Assembly (NCBI RefSeq): GCF_035046485.1
Contig: NC_085138.1
Location: forward strand, 10,699,823-10,763,822
Length of the DNA stretch: 64,000 nucleotides
DNA from: Aedes albopictus
Taxonomy: Eukaryota; Arthropoda; Insecta; Diptera; Culicidae
Direction of reading: 5' to 3'
Positions 11,561 through 22,839 of the stretch are shown here, piece after piece (the first letter of the stretch is position 1; each line of letters opens with the position of its first letter). The translations under genes were made by a program, and so were the position numbers. The notes beneath the pieces are model-generated. The model ran no database searches and was not told where the DNA came from. It was given only the letters and a program-made list of their open reading frames with translations.

Positions 11561-11669
11561 CTTGTTGTGGCTTATATTATTGAGTAACTTCGCTACTGTA
11601 CAAGTGTACAAACCTAGATGTCGACAGAGGATTGATTCAAATCAGATGTCATCCGCTTTGCACTCCATC

Positions 11670-11755
11670 GCAACTGTTGTTTCGGGGTAGAGTGTAGGGC
11701 TCTAACGCAGCGACTATCGGTTTGAATCTGGTGGATGTCTTTTTTTATTTCATTT
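11670..11755 (+). other. Second tRNA-like segment followed by a T-run
   Basis: GGGGTAGAGTGTAGGGCTC resembles an A box and GGTTTGAATCTGG a B box, followed by a T-run. The layout matches 2443-2530. Probably a decayed tRNA-derived element. Confidence 0.35.
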
Positions 11756-11923
11756 GCACTTCATATTCATTGAATTGGTTAATTTAATTTAGTTGTCTAT
11801 GAAAATTTGCTTACAATGATGTTTTTGCTAAAATGACAAAAATAAATCCTTAGAACATCAAGCTACTGAAATGAACTTCAAGGAACTAGAAAGTTCCAAC
11901 AAAGTTCTGAGTACCATCTTAAG

Positions 11924-12108
11924 CAGCTTTCAAGTTCCATGAAGTTCAGGTAAAGTTCCGAATGAAACTTTCTGGCTACTTAAGAGGCTAACAATGAGCC
12001 TTGCTTTAACTTATGTGCGAAGCTCCAGCAAGGCTCATTGTTTGCCTCTTAAGCAGCTAGAAAGTTCCGTTCGGAATTCTATCTGAACTTTGTGGAACTT
12101 GAAAGTGC
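11924..12108. mobile_element. Small foldback element built of AAGTTCC units
   Basis: The arm from GCAGCTTTCAAGTTCC to ACAATGAGCCTTGCT is mirrored by AGCAAGGCTCATTGT to GGAACTTGAAAGTGC. The arms are about 80 bp with a short loop. AAGTTCC recurs many times between 11877 and 12100. No target duplication was identified. Confidence 0.65.
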
Positions 12109-14277
12109 ATTTTGTCATGGGAAGCAGAACTTTTGGATACTTGGGATGTTTTGAAAATAAATGATATTTCTACGCCTGTTTGTGAAAGACATGTGTTGCT
12201 AATCTACTCAAAAAAGCTCACTCCAATGCAGTCGCCGACAAACGATGATAAATCTTTGTCTAGTAACCAATAGTTTCTCAACCTCACATAATTCAAACTA
12301 ATATCTAATCGGTTCGTAGTCTAGTTCAACAATGCTCATATAAATAACCCCTACCGACAATAGACAAAACTATCAGAATTAACTTCCATTATCCAAGTTT
12401 TGCTTCATTTACGCCTTTACACGAAGCCTAAAAGTCCCTCGAACTTATCCTACCAAAGTTAGAATTCTTCCATTGTCTCTGTTCATACGTTCAACATACC
12501 AGGGAAAAAACACACACCAAACCCCGAAAGCCTAACAAAACCAAAGTCAACTCCATTTGCCGAGCAAAGTTTTTCCTTTCCAGGAAATGCTTTGCCTACT
12601 ACGACGACGACGACGGCAACGTTAACAGCATAACCTACTAGGATAGGAAGATGAACCCAGTTCCAAAATTTGCCCGAGTTTTCCCTGCGTTCCCTCCCTC
12701 ACACGTCGCAAACGAGTTTTCCCCACACGAGGGACGATGGGAAAAAGGGCAATCTAGAAAATAGTTTCGGTCTGACTTTCCCCGACCAGCTATGTGGATA
12801 GAGCGAAGAAAAAAGAAAAACTCCGTTTCGCTGCAGCCCGAGGAAATTACCTCATCTATCTTGCGAGTGAGTGAAACCACTTTAAGATGCGCCACCAAAC
12901 CAACCAACCAAGGAGCCCAACTTCCAAGTGTTCCGCCGCACTCAAAAAAACGGGCGATAAGTGTGTTTCCATGCCATCGCCGAAATTGCCGTGCATCAAC
13001 GGTCTGCTGCGTCGACGACGACCCGAATGCACTTTCCGGAGTTTTTCTTTTTGTCTATCTAGGAACATCCCGATTCTCGGCGTGGTGGATGAGAAGATGC
13101 AGATACATTTTGCTAGATTTTAAACCATGTGGCAGCAACATATCGCTTCAAGGTGGAACACCTCACAAGATAAGAGGAAGTACATCAGTGCCAGAAAAAA
13201 AAACAGTCAGAGTTGGGTCGTGTGGATCGGCCTCTGGCAGGTCTATGAAGGACAGAAGGTTCCCACTGTAATCCGAGAAAATCATTTTATGAAATTAAGT
13301 GTCTGTTGATATTTTCAGATTACCGATATACAGAATACCTCCAGTCAAGATCCAGTTTTTTTGGAAGATTTTCATCATTGAATCAAGAGATTGGGAACCA
13401 CTGAGCACGCTATGCAGAGTGAGCTCCCAAGGTATCTAAGAGACCTCAATTGCCCCCATAGCTACGCGCTGCTCACCTGAGTTGTCGGATTTTCGTGTTT
13501 TCCTGCATGCACTATCTCAAGACAATTCGGATGCCAGAGCCAAGAATGACTGCAGCAGTGTGCACTGTAGCACATTTGAAGAGGAAAAACTTGTCCAACT
13601 TTTATCGCGAAGCGATTCTCTTAAAACGCTTGAGACGAGACCTTTTGGAGGGATCTATCCTGGAAGCGCGCTGATCCGGAAACGTGTGGGAGTGACGTGG
13701 CGTGGATGTGTTGCTAAATCGTGCTGGAATTTGTTTTCGATGCGGAACAGCGGAAGGAATGTGCAGAACACCTTAAACTATTCACCTGGGGTTGAGGCAG
13801 TTGAGATCTTCTAACGCCTGCAGTCTTTAAAAGTCCTGTTCCGAAGTAGTGTCATTCAAGGAGAAAAGCAGCGTTGAAACTTCAAACACTAAATCAAATT
13901 CCAAAGATTATGAGCTGAATCCTTAGTTTGTGTTCCAATAAGAATCAATATTTATCAATAGTGTTCGAGTCCGATTCCACCGTTTGGGGTCAGATGGGTC
14001 ATATTAGCGAACCTCCTATGAAGAGGTGTATAAAATCAGGGACATTAGATAGCTGTATAGTCTCTTTGGCAAGGTTGTACCACCAGATGATAACAATTCG
14101 GAAAAATACTATGACTCATATTTAGCTACACCATAGAGCATTTTTTGTATGAAAAAAATTGTCATTTTTGACCGGATGCTTTTTTAATTTGAATGATATT
14201 ATGTTCATGCGATGGATTTTAAGAATCATTCACTTTTACACATAATTATTTTCCTAACCTTACTTTTGAAAAGGGTG
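12109..14277. other. Unique-looking region without a recognised gene
   Basis: Positions 12400-13830 have higher GC and overlapping frames on both strands, the longest at 12792-13271 (159 codons, +). I recognise no domain in any of them, and the competing frames look equally plausible. It may be noncoding conserved DNA or part of a distant gene's intron. Confidence 0.35.
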
Positions 14278-14872
14278 ATTCTCAAATTTTGACCTATTAT
14301 ATGTGCCTTATTTTTAGTTTGGTTTAAGTTTTAGTTTGATTGGTTAATCTTTTGCGAAGTTAGAACCGTTCTCGTAAATCACTATTTTTAGACAACCAAT
14401 TTTTAAACTGTCATATCTCGGAAACCAGTGAACTGAACGAATGGAATTTTGAACGTCAATCAACTATATAAATGCTCAAAAAGTCTTTAAAAATTGGACA
14501 CTTTTTGAACGTTGAAAAAAGTTATGATAGATTGACATGACTGATTTTCTACTTCTGTTTTCTAGATATATTTAATGAGATATATTTAAGCCTATTTGGA
14601 TCTAAGAAGAACACATTTAGTAATTTTTGTGTGGTGTTGTAAACTTGATTTATTTTCCTGAATATGGGTGAAAACATCAAATCGATATACCTTTATTCGT
14701 CGTGAAAATATTATATTTTATTACATCGTATCAAGTATCAATGCATTGTCAAAGAATGCTCAAAATTTTATTAAATCGATTCACTGGTTTCGGAGATATG
14801 AGAGTTAAAAATTGGTTGCCTAAAAAATAGTGTTTTACGAGAACGGTTCTAGCTTCGGGAATGATTAACCAA
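14278..14872. mobile_element. Diverged copy of the CAGGGG foldback family
   Basis: Inverted arms of about 180-200 bp share with 8793-10492 the motifs AGAACCGTTCTCG, CTGTCATATCTCGGAAACCA and GTTGAAAAAAGTTATGATAG. The terminal CAGGGG is lost. It abuts the LINE at 14873. Confidence 0.7.
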
Positions 14873-15671
14873 CCAACCCGATCGTCCTGCACTTGGTCGA
14901 CCCACCCGCGCTCCGCGTCTTCTTGTACCGGTCGGATGACTCTCGAGAACCATTTTAGTCGGGTTGCTATCCGACATCCTGATGACGTGACCCGCCCACC
15001 GTAGCCTCCCGATTTTCGCGGTATGGACGATGGTTGGTTCTCTCAGCAGCTGATACTGCTCGTGGTTCATTCGCCTTCTCCATGTCCCGTCTTCCATCTG
15101 CACTCCGCCGTAGATGGTAAGCAACACCTTCCGTTCGAAAACTCCAAGGGCACGTAGGGTCCATGTTTCGTGCCCATAGAGGACTACCGGTCTAATCAGC
15201 GTTTTGTAGATAGTTAATTTCGTGTGACGGCGAACTTTATTCGATCGTAGAGTTCTGCGGAGTCCAAAGTAAGCACGATTTCCTGCCACAATGCGCCTCT
15301 GAATTTGTCTGCTGGTGTCGTTGTCGGCGGTCACCAGTGAGCCCAAGTACACGAATTCTTCATCCGCCTCGATTTCATCACCGTCGATATGAATTCGGGG
15401 TGGCGGGCGCGGTGATTCCTCCCTGGAGCCCTTTGCCATCATGTACTTTGTCTTCGACACATTAATGACTAATTCGATTCGCCTGGCTTCACTCTTTAGT
15501 CGGATGTACGTTTCCGCCATCGTCTCAAATTTACGAGCAATAATATCAATATCATCGGCGAAACCAAGCAGCTGAACGGACTTCGTGGAAATCGTCCCAC
15601 TCGTGTTTATCACCGCTCTTCTTATTACACTCTCTAAAGCAATATTGAACAGCAAGCACGAAAGACCATCA
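14873..15671 (-). pseudogene. RTE-like LINE, C-terminal half of reverse transcriptase
   Basis: The minus-strand frame holds LLFNIALE, the catalytic FADDIDIIA motif, the YLGSLVTADND block, LYGHETWTL and GRLRWAGHVIRM, typical of RTE-like retrotransposon polyproteins. A one-base insertion near 14915 shifts the frame just before the WVDQVQDD tail. It continues at 16016 and 18817 once two insertions are set aside. Confidence 0.88.
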
Positions 15672-16015
15672 CACGCTATGTCTGAACCAGCAGATTATAA
15701 AAATTAAATGTACATCGGGTTTCTTTCCATAAAACATCAGTATTCAAGCTATATTTTCATTTGCAGAAGGTTTTGAAATATTCTATCGGTGAAAATTTTT
15801 CCATACATTTTGTATGGGAGAGAAATTGACCAAAAATGAGGATTTCAAGCAAATTTGTATGAAAAACGGTCAAAAAGATGGAAAAATCAAAATTTCCCCG
15901 ATAGAATATTTTGAAACCTTCCGCAAATGAAAATATAGCTTGAATACTGATGTTTAATGGAAAGAAACCCGATGTACATTCAATTTAGATAATCTGTTGG
16001 TTCAGACATAGCGTG
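15672..16015. mobile_element. 344-bp foldback MITE inside the LINE
   Basis: The left arm CACGCTATGTCTGAACCAGC is mirrored by CAGACATAGCGTG at the right end; arms of about 120 bp match closely. CATCA (15667-15671 and 16016-16020) is duplicated. The insertion splits the RQGDGLS motif of the reverse transcriptase and the frame continues exactly across it. Confidence 0.88.
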
Positions 16016-16810
16016 CATCACCTTGCCGTAACCGTCTGCGAGATTCAAAGGGACTCGAGAGTGTCTCTGATACTCGAACTACGCACATCACTCGATCCAT
16101 CGTGACCTTGATCAATCGTATCAGTTTATGATCTGCCATAGCTGTTCTCGATCGATTGTATCATACGCCGATTTGAAATCGATGAACAAGTGATGCGTGG
16201 GCACGTTGTATTCGCGGCATTTCTGCAACACCAGGCGGATGGCGAATATCTGGTCCGTTGCAGCGCGTTCACCCATAAATCCAGCTTGATATTGCCCCAC
16301 GAACTCTCTTACAATCGGTGATAGTCGACGGCATAAAATTTGAGAGAGTACCTTGTAGGCAGCGCTCAGTAGTGTGATCGCGCGGTAGTTCCCGCAATCC
16401 AACTTGTCGCCCTTTTTGTAGATGGGACACACGATAGCTTCCATCCACTCCTCTGGTAATACTTCCTGCTCCCAAATCTTGGTAAAGACCCAGTGTAGTG
16501 CTCTCACCAGTGCTCCTCCACCGTGTTTCCAGTAACTCGCTTGGTAGTTGATCTGCTCCAGCGGCATTGTTGTTTTCAACCGGCTAACCTCCTCTTCAAT
16601 CTCTTGGAGGTTAGGGGCTGCCATCTTTCGGGCTGGAAATCTTTCGTCCTGCGCACGTACTCCTAGATCTGTTATCGCGCCACCTTCGGTGCTTGCAACG
16701 TCGCCATTGAGATACTCATCGTAATGCTGCCGCCATCTCTCGACCACCTCACGCTCGCTTGTGAGAATATTCCCGTGATTATCTCGGCACATTTCGGCTT
16801 GTGGCACAAA
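16016..16810 (-). pseudogene. RTE-like LINE, N-terminal half of reverse transcriptase
   Basis: The minus strand reads AEMCRDNHGNILT, VERWRQHYDEYLN, NYRAITLLSAAYKVLS, QYQAGFMGERAATDQIF and HHLFIDFKSAYDTIDREQLW (RT motif A). A frameshift or small deletion near 16121 separates this from the RVMCVVRVSETLSSPFE segment that leads into the RQGD motif. Confidence 0.88.
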
Positions 16811-16812
16811 AT

Positions 16813-18588
16813 GAGTACCAGAGGTTGCGTAATAGAGTCACTTGCGTGATCTGTAAGGCTAAATCTGATTACCTCTCAACAAAGTTAGAGTCATCACTGT
16901 CTAGCAAAGAATTGTGGAAGAAATTAAAAAAAATAAATGTTACAAATTCAAAAAGCGATGCAGAATTCTGTAATACTAGCGATGAAATAAATAATTACTT
17001 TGGCGGTAACTTTACTCGTGAATCAGAATTTCATTCAATACCACCGCTTAACGCATATGGTTTCAAATTCATTGCGTGTAGTGAGTTGGAAGTTTCATCA
17101 GCAATTTTCGCTGTTTCTTCAAACGCTGTTGGTTTAGATGGCATGTCTCTAAGGTTTATTAAGACTATTTTACCTTATGTTATTACTCCAATTACCCACC
17201 TTTTTAACTTATTAATTACTACAGCCAAATTTCCTAGAGCGTGGAAAACTGCCAAGGTCTTACCAATTCGCAAAAAGTCGTCTGGAAATAGTTTGGATAA
17301 CCTTCGACCGATCAGTATCCTATGCTCTCTTTCGAAAGCATTCGAAAAGATTTTGAAAGTTCAAATCCAAGATTATGTGAAACGATACGATTTTCTCAGT
17401 CCTTACCAGTCTGGATTTAGATCAGGGCGCAGTACAACATCCGCCTTACTAAAAGTACACGATGATATACATCAAACTATTGATAAGAAAGGTGTAGCAT
17501 TCTTGCTTCTGATCGACTTCTCTAAAGCCTTCGACAGGGTCCCACATGTTAAACTTCTAAAAAAGCTCTCAACACAGTTCAATTTTCACCGGAATGCAGT
17601 AGAGTTGATGAAATCCTACTTGAACCAACGCATGCAAGTGGTGGAAGCAAATGATAATCTTTCGAAACCAATCTCTATTTTATCAGGTGTACCCCAGGGT
17701 TTAGTTTTAGGCCCCCTGCTGTTCTCTCTGTTTATAAATGACCTTCCAGCTGTGTTGAAATCATGCTTAATACATATGTTTGCTGATGACGTACAGCTTT
17801 ACCTTTGTACTACAAGTAATGACCTTGGAAACATAGCGCTGTTGATAAATTCAGACCTCAAACGTGTTCAACAATGGTCCGAACATAATCTTCTACCCGT
17901 AAATTCTTCTAAAACATAGGCTATGTTTATCTCTAGATTACAAACACGTCCATCTCTACCTGTTTTACTTATTAATGATGAAATTATTGAATATGTAGAT
18001 AGAGCTACAAACTTAGGAATTATATTTCAAAATAATCTTGAATGGAACTTTCAAGTTAATTCACAATGCGGGAAAATATATGCTGGTCTTCGCCACTTGA
18101 AACTTACTGCTTCAATGCTTCCGGTTACTACCAAGTTAAAGTTGTTCAAGTCGCTAATATTACCTCATTTCGCATATGGTCTGGAATTGATTTTAAATGT
18201 TACTGTTGCTAGTTACAATCGCCTTAGAGTTGCTCTGAACCACTGCGTACGATGGATTTATAATCTCAATAGATATGCAAGTGTAACGCATCTACAGCGC
18301 CATCTTTTAGGCTGCTCTTTCTATAACTATTTTAAACTACGCTGCTATACTTCTTTGTTTAGAATAATTAATCATGGACCTCAATACCTAGCTGATAAGC
18401 TGCAACCTTTTAGGAGCAATCGTGTAAGACATTATGTTCTATTGCATCACAACTCGTCACACTATGGCAATACCTTTTTTGTACGTGCCATCATTCTATG
18501 GAATCAGCTTCCTAACGAAATTAAAGTTTTGCGAGCTGCAGCAAGTTTTCGTCGTGAGTGTTTGAGCTGGCTCAATGAGGGGAATTGA
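16813..18588 (+). pseudogene. Non-LTR reverse transcriptase with one internal stop
   Basis: Reads from NEYQRLRNRVTC through GLDGMSLRFIK, NLRPISILCSLSKAFEK, YQSGFRSGRSTTSAL, LLLIDFSKAFDRVPH (motif A), SGVPQGLVLGPLLFSLFIND (motif B) and MFADDVQLYL (motif C), then a C-terminal domain to LSWLNEGN. The only visible defect is TAG at 17917-17919, where related elements tend to have Lys in NSSKT(K)AMF; one base change would explain it. Position 2 of the usual QGS motif is Leu (QGL). The family looks CR1/L2-like; the exact clade is not certain. Confidence 0.85.
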
Positions 18589-18641
18589 AGTGAACGAGGC
18601 AACTAATCAACAAAGTAGAGTATAGTTTAAATTTGTTTTTT

Positions 18642-18644
<3 letters not shown>

Positions 18645-18671
<27 letters not shown>
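18645..18671. repeat. TA microsatellite
   Basis: About 13 TA units in the 3' untranslated region of the inserted LINE. Confidence 0.9.
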
Positions 18672-18672
<1 letters not shown>

Positions 18673-18773
18673 TGAAATGAATTAGCTTGAGTATATGAAA
18701 GTGGTTGAACAACATTAAGATACCGATTGTAGTAATTTTATAAGGGTGAACCCTTACGCTACAAGTATTTGGC

Positions 18774-18776
18774 AAA

Positions 18777-18815
<39 letters not shown>

Positions 18816-18816
18816 A
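18774..18816 (+). repeat. AAAT tail of the inserted LINE
   Basis: About ten TAAA/AAAT units end exactly where the host LINE resumes. Such short tandem tails are typical of CR1/L2-like and related LINEs. Confidence 0.85.
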
Positions 18817-18972
18817 GCCTCTGCGCGAGCGGTTCAGCTTCTCGTAGAACTTTCGTGTGTCCTTAGCGTGGTACAGCTCTTTAATCACTTCGTGATCTCG
18901 TTCTTCTTGCTGGTGCTTCTTCATCCGGATGACTGAGTTCTGTCTGTTCCGCGCCCGTCTGTAATGTTTAGG
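18817..18972 (-). pseudogene. RTE-like LINE, linker before the reverse transcriptase
   Basis: The minus strand reads HYRRARNRQNSVIRMKKHQQ, then EVIKELYHAKDTRKFYEKLN and RSRRG, which joins in frame with F-V-P-Q-A-E-M at 16810. This is the charged region between endonuclease and RT. The upstream part is lost; the next about 130 bp are not recognised. Confidence 0.8.
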
Positions 18973-19102
18973 TTGAACTCGATTATCCGGAGACGAGTTC
19001 TAAAGTTTCGCAAGCATATATCTTGGGAACGGAATTTTGCATAATGTTGAAATTTTGTCATTTTGTAAAGCTTTTGATTGACAACCATAAAAAATTTCAG
19101 CT

Positions 19103-20221
19103 TTGTACATCAATCCTCAAACGCCCTTGGTAGTCCGATATTTCTACAAAAAAGAGAAGGATGAAGAAGTCGTTCCGCAAGAACATCAAGAGCCTGAGAT
19201 GATGGAGGAAGAAGGCAAGGCGGAACAGTCTGGCGAATTTGGCCAAATTGCCCGTCGAGATGACCGAGATGAATCGATGCACGCTGTAGCAAGTGAGCTG
19301 GAGCGCTGAAGAAAACCAACGTCTGGCAGCTGATGACCTGTCCTAGGGAGGTGAAACCGCTCAAATCCAAATGGGTGTTCAAGATAAAGGAAGATGAAAA
19401 CGACAGTCCAGTTCGCTACAAAGCTCGGCTTGTGGCGAAAGGATACCTCCAAAAGCAAGAATAGGACTATGAAGAGACCTACGCCCCGGTGGCTCGGCTG
19501 GCTACTATCAGGACTGTTTCGACAATTGGTGTACATCGGCGATACTATGTATTTCCATCAGATGGATATCCGCACAGCGTTTCTACACGGCTGTTTAAAG
19601 GAAACAATATACATGGAGGTTGCGGATGGCGTACCAGCGAAGTCTGGTCACGTCTATCCATTGCTAAAACATTTGTACGGCCTAAAGCAGTCGCCTAGAT
19701 GTTGGAACGACCGATTCAACGACGCACCCCTTCAGATGGACTTCAAGAGATCGAGACAGGATTATTGCCTGTAAACAAGGCTGGACGATGGAGATGAACT
19801 CATCTTGATTTTGTACGTAGATGACCGTAATTTGAAGTCGATCTTGGAGCTGAAGAAAACGTTTAGCTTCGATGTTCGAGATGGTGGACTGTGGAGAGTT
19901 GCGACAGTTTTTGGGGATGAAGATCTTCTACAACCGCGGAGAAGGACAACTGCAGTTATCTCAAGATGCCAGTATTGAGAAGTGTATGATCTCTTTTGGA
20001 ATGTCCGACTGTAACCCAGTTAGAACCCCAATGGAGAGAGGCTTGATGCTAAATCGAGAAAGCGACGAAGTAAACAAACCATACTGACAGTTGCTTGGGC
20101 CACTCATGTACGTGATGCTGAGCGTTTGACCGGTTATTTGCTATCCTGTCGGTTATCTCGGACGATTCCAACAAAAACCATCCAATGAGCGTTGACAAGC
20201 CCTGAAACGAACAGTTCATTA
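19103..20221 (+). pseudogene. Ty1/copia retrotransposon pol remnant (reverse transcriptase)
   Basis: Fragments in shifting frames read KSKWVFKIKEDE, RYKARLVAKGYLQKQE, a TAG at about 19463, DYEETYAPVARLATIR, FHQMDIRTAFLHG, HLYGLKQSPRCWNDRF, LILYVDDRNL (the YVDD catalytic box) and ELRQFLGMKI to RTPMERG. This is the order of a copia reverse transcriptase. Several stops and frameshifts make it dead. No LTR was found. Confidence 0.87.
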
Positions 20222-20387
20222 GGCGCCGTCCACAAATTACGTAACGCTCTAGGGGGAGGGGGGAGTACGGTCGAGCGTTACGGCCCATAAAAAAAAATAG
20301 GTGTTTCATACGAAAAAGCGTTACGAAGGGGGGGGGGGGTGTTCGAAAAATGTCGATTTTAGCGTTACGTAATAAATGGATGCTGCC
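20222..20387. mobile_element. 166-bp poly-G MITE inserted in the copia RNase H region
   Basis: GGCGCCGTCCACAAATTACG and the complement of CGTAATAAATGGATGCTGCC are imperfect inverted termini, flanked by TA (20220-20221, 20388-20389). Joining the flanks gives V-H-Y-L, as expected for copia. The interior has a run of about 12 G. Confidence 0.8.
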
Positions 20388-20389
20388 TA

Positions 20390-20622
20390 CCTGTAAGGCA
20401 CGAAGGATCTGTTGTTGCAGTTCAAGCGCGACCGGAGTCATTCCTAGGTGGAATACGCTGACGTAGACTAGGAATTGGACACTGAGGACAGGAATTCGAT
20501 AAGCGGATATCTGTTTCAAGTTTTTGGATGTACTGTAACCTGGTGCCAACTTCGTCTAGCGAAGTACGCGGAGTACGCGGAACTTAGTGCAGCAATTGCC
20601 GAATGCCTACACGAAGCACTAA
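20390..20622 (+). pseudogene. Ty1/copia RNase H remnant
   Basis: Reads GTKDLLLQFKRD, then ELDTEDRNSISGYLFQVFGC, TVTWC and ELSAAIAECLHEAL, the D-RxSxSGY and ELxA blocks of copia RNase H. It has stops (for example TAA at 20393) and is cut by the next element. Confidence 0.82.
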
Positions 20623-21180
20623 AAATACCTATTTTGGGCTTATTTTACCCAAAAGTAAGTATATTGGTTAAACTTGTTTTCTCTTTCTTTCTCACCGATG
20701 TTGTCAAACACAAAGCGAGCTGCATCAACCCACCGGGGGTAGTTCGCCCAATAAGTTTATTTTGAGTAAAAGCTGTTTTTGTCAAATTTAGGTTGAAAAA
20801 ACTTTATTGGTTGAATTGGCCTACTCTTGAGAATTTTTTGTACTGGAGTTAAGGGAAACTATCTAGTGTGAGTTTATTCGATTTACTTAACGTTGAAGCA
20901 TTCGTCATTGAAATCATCGTCACATTTGAAAGCAGTTTTTTCGTTCAAATCAAACAGTTTTGCAACGAAAATGGATTCACTGCATTCCACATGAGGAATG
21001 TAATGCAGTGAATACATTTTCGTGCTCATTGTTTTGACTTACAACGAAAAAACTGCTTTTCTATTTCTGAAAAATGATGACGAATGCTTGAGCCTTAAAC
21101 TTGAGTTATTGGGCCGAACTTTGGGGTTGCGTCAAAAGAACTCAAATTTGAGTAGTTTGGCGGTTCCGTGTATGGCTACT
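20623..21180. mobile_element. Palindromic MITE at the end of the copia remnant
   Basis: A strong inverted repeat spans 20893-21092: AGCATTCGTCATTGAAATCA mirrors TGATGACGAATGCTTGAG, and GCAGTTTTTTCGTTCAAATC mirrors the 21035-21055 segment. The outer parts contain GGGCTTATTTTACCC and GTTATTGGGCCGAAC. The exact ends are uncertain. A decayed relative lies at 45530-45770. Confidence 0.6.
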
Positions 21181-21205
21181 AGGAACTCTTAAAGATCTGT
21201 ATTAA

Positions 21206-22835
21206 GGCGAAACTGGAAGCATTTCCTCACTTTTTTGGTTTTTGATTTTTTATTAGATAACGAAACAATACTTTCAAAATCGGTTTTCATACATGTAACG
21301 TATGGATCAAGGTATCTCCTGATTTTTTTTTGTGGAGGAAAATGTAAGGTACCCCGGAGCAAAAAAGTGCTAATTTGGTTTTGTCATGCCTAAAATTTCT
21401 GAACACAAATTATTTGGTAATTCCAATGGATCCGAAAGACGTTATCGGTATATTTATTAACTTATTAACGTGCATTGTAACTGTTTTAAAATATTTGAGT
21501 TTCATATATTATGCATATACTGAAAAGTGGAGCAGATCTGCATTTACTGCGTTTCACGGGGCAAGTGGGACCTATTCAGAGTTTTTGTTCATAAGACTTA
21601 ATATAAGCTGTTGCAAATAAGGTAACATAAATCATAAATATATTTTACGAATAGCTATGCTTAGTGATAAAAATTATAAGACTTCTGTGGTATCGTGCAT
21701 AAACTACGTAACACAAAACATAACAAATCATTGGGGGAAAAAACGTGTGAACTCTAGCTGCTCGTGCAAAATATTTTATTTTATACAAAAAGCGCCATAA
21801 AATGAAGTGACAAAAGATTTCGAAACTTGCTCTTTATATTACATAGCTGATAAATTTCGCCGGTAAGAAATCTGGGGTTTCAAGATTTTCAGTAACATCT
21901 CCCTTACATAATCTACGACTATTAAATAATGTTTTTTTTTGGCCGTTTTCCTATTTTTATTTTTCATGGCCGGTTCCTGAATGCTCAGACGACCTCTGAG
22001 CATACGTTAAATGAAAAAATAATGGAAGTTATTCAGAGCAAAACATGGAAAGTATATATATCTTCGAAAAAAAAAGTTTTACCCAAGGTTTTACCATTTT
22101 AAACAAGAACTTCATCATCTAAATAGCGGTAATGAAGTATAATTCAACAGTAGATTACTTAGGGCGCCAATTTTTATTGACTTTCGTACTAATTTCGTCT
22201 TATGCTGGACAAGATGAGATCAACCTATAAAATTATGTTTGTTTATTCTAATAGTTCTCACTTGCCCCAGATAGCGAAATACACAGGGGCAAGTGAGAGC
22301 AGTAAATTAAAGGTAATAAATTAAAATCATATACAGCTCATTCGCTTAAAATCGTTTGCAGGAACTCCAAATATTATCCTGAAACCGAAAAAGTATTGGT
22401 GGATTAAGAAATGTATTTTTAAATGACGAATGTAGTAGAGCACGTCAACTCACCTAATGAATTGAAAATAATATATGAACAACAATAACATAAATGGTCT
22501 CTTTATGGTTGAAACCATAACAATTTATGTATTCAAAATATCCGTAGGTGTGATATCTATGTTTTCCATGAAGAATGTTAGTCTTTAAAATGAATAATAA
22601 AAAAAATTATAGCTGTAGCTCTCACTTGCCCCGGGGTACCTTATTTCGTTTTTGCGTTTTTGTCATTAAAAAAAAATAGTTTCTGAAAAAATGGAAAACA
22701 TTTTCCGCCACAAAAAATCAAAAGATACCTTGATCCATACTCTACATGTGTACGAAAACTGATTTTGGAATATTGCTTCGTTATTTAATGAAAAATCAAA
22801 AACTAAAAAAATGAGGAAATGCTTCCAGTTTCGCC
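21206..22835. mobile_element. TTAA-flanked foldback (piggyBac-type target), host of a nested element
   Basis: GGCGAAACTGGAAGCATTTC at the left is mirrored at the right end, and both ends abut TTAA (21202-21205, 22836-22839). The arms of about 140 bp also share TATGGATCAAGGTATC. Without the 21347-22641 insert it is about 330 bp. TTAA is the piggyBac target; family membership is inference. Confidence 0.82.
21347..22641. mobile_element. 1295-bp TA-flanked element with GGGGCAAGTGAGA repeats
   Basis: AGGTACCCCGGAGC and CCGGGGTACCT are inverted termini flanked by TA (21345-21346, 22642-22643). A GGGGCAAGTG(A/G)GA-like motif occurs in both orientations near 21557, 22260, 22287 and 22618. No transposase frame is recognised; the 81-codon frame at 21375-21620 has no family motif. 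Confidence 0.72.
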
Positions 22836-22839
22836 TTAA

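Larger units (their letters stand above)
16811..18816 (+). mobile_element. 5'-truncated LINE inserted into the RTE-like LINE
   Basis: The element begins inside the region before the RT and ends in an AAAT tail (18774-18816). The host LINE resumes in frame at 18817 (GCCTCTGCG on the + strand), so the insertion boundaries are sharp. The endonuclease domain is absent, as expected from incomplete reverse transcription. Up to three A bases may be shared as target duplication. Confidence 0.88.

Noticed and set aside
12792..13271. 159-codon frame in a GC-richer region
   Set aside because: Overlaps other frames of similar quality, has no recognisable motif and no promoter or splice context.
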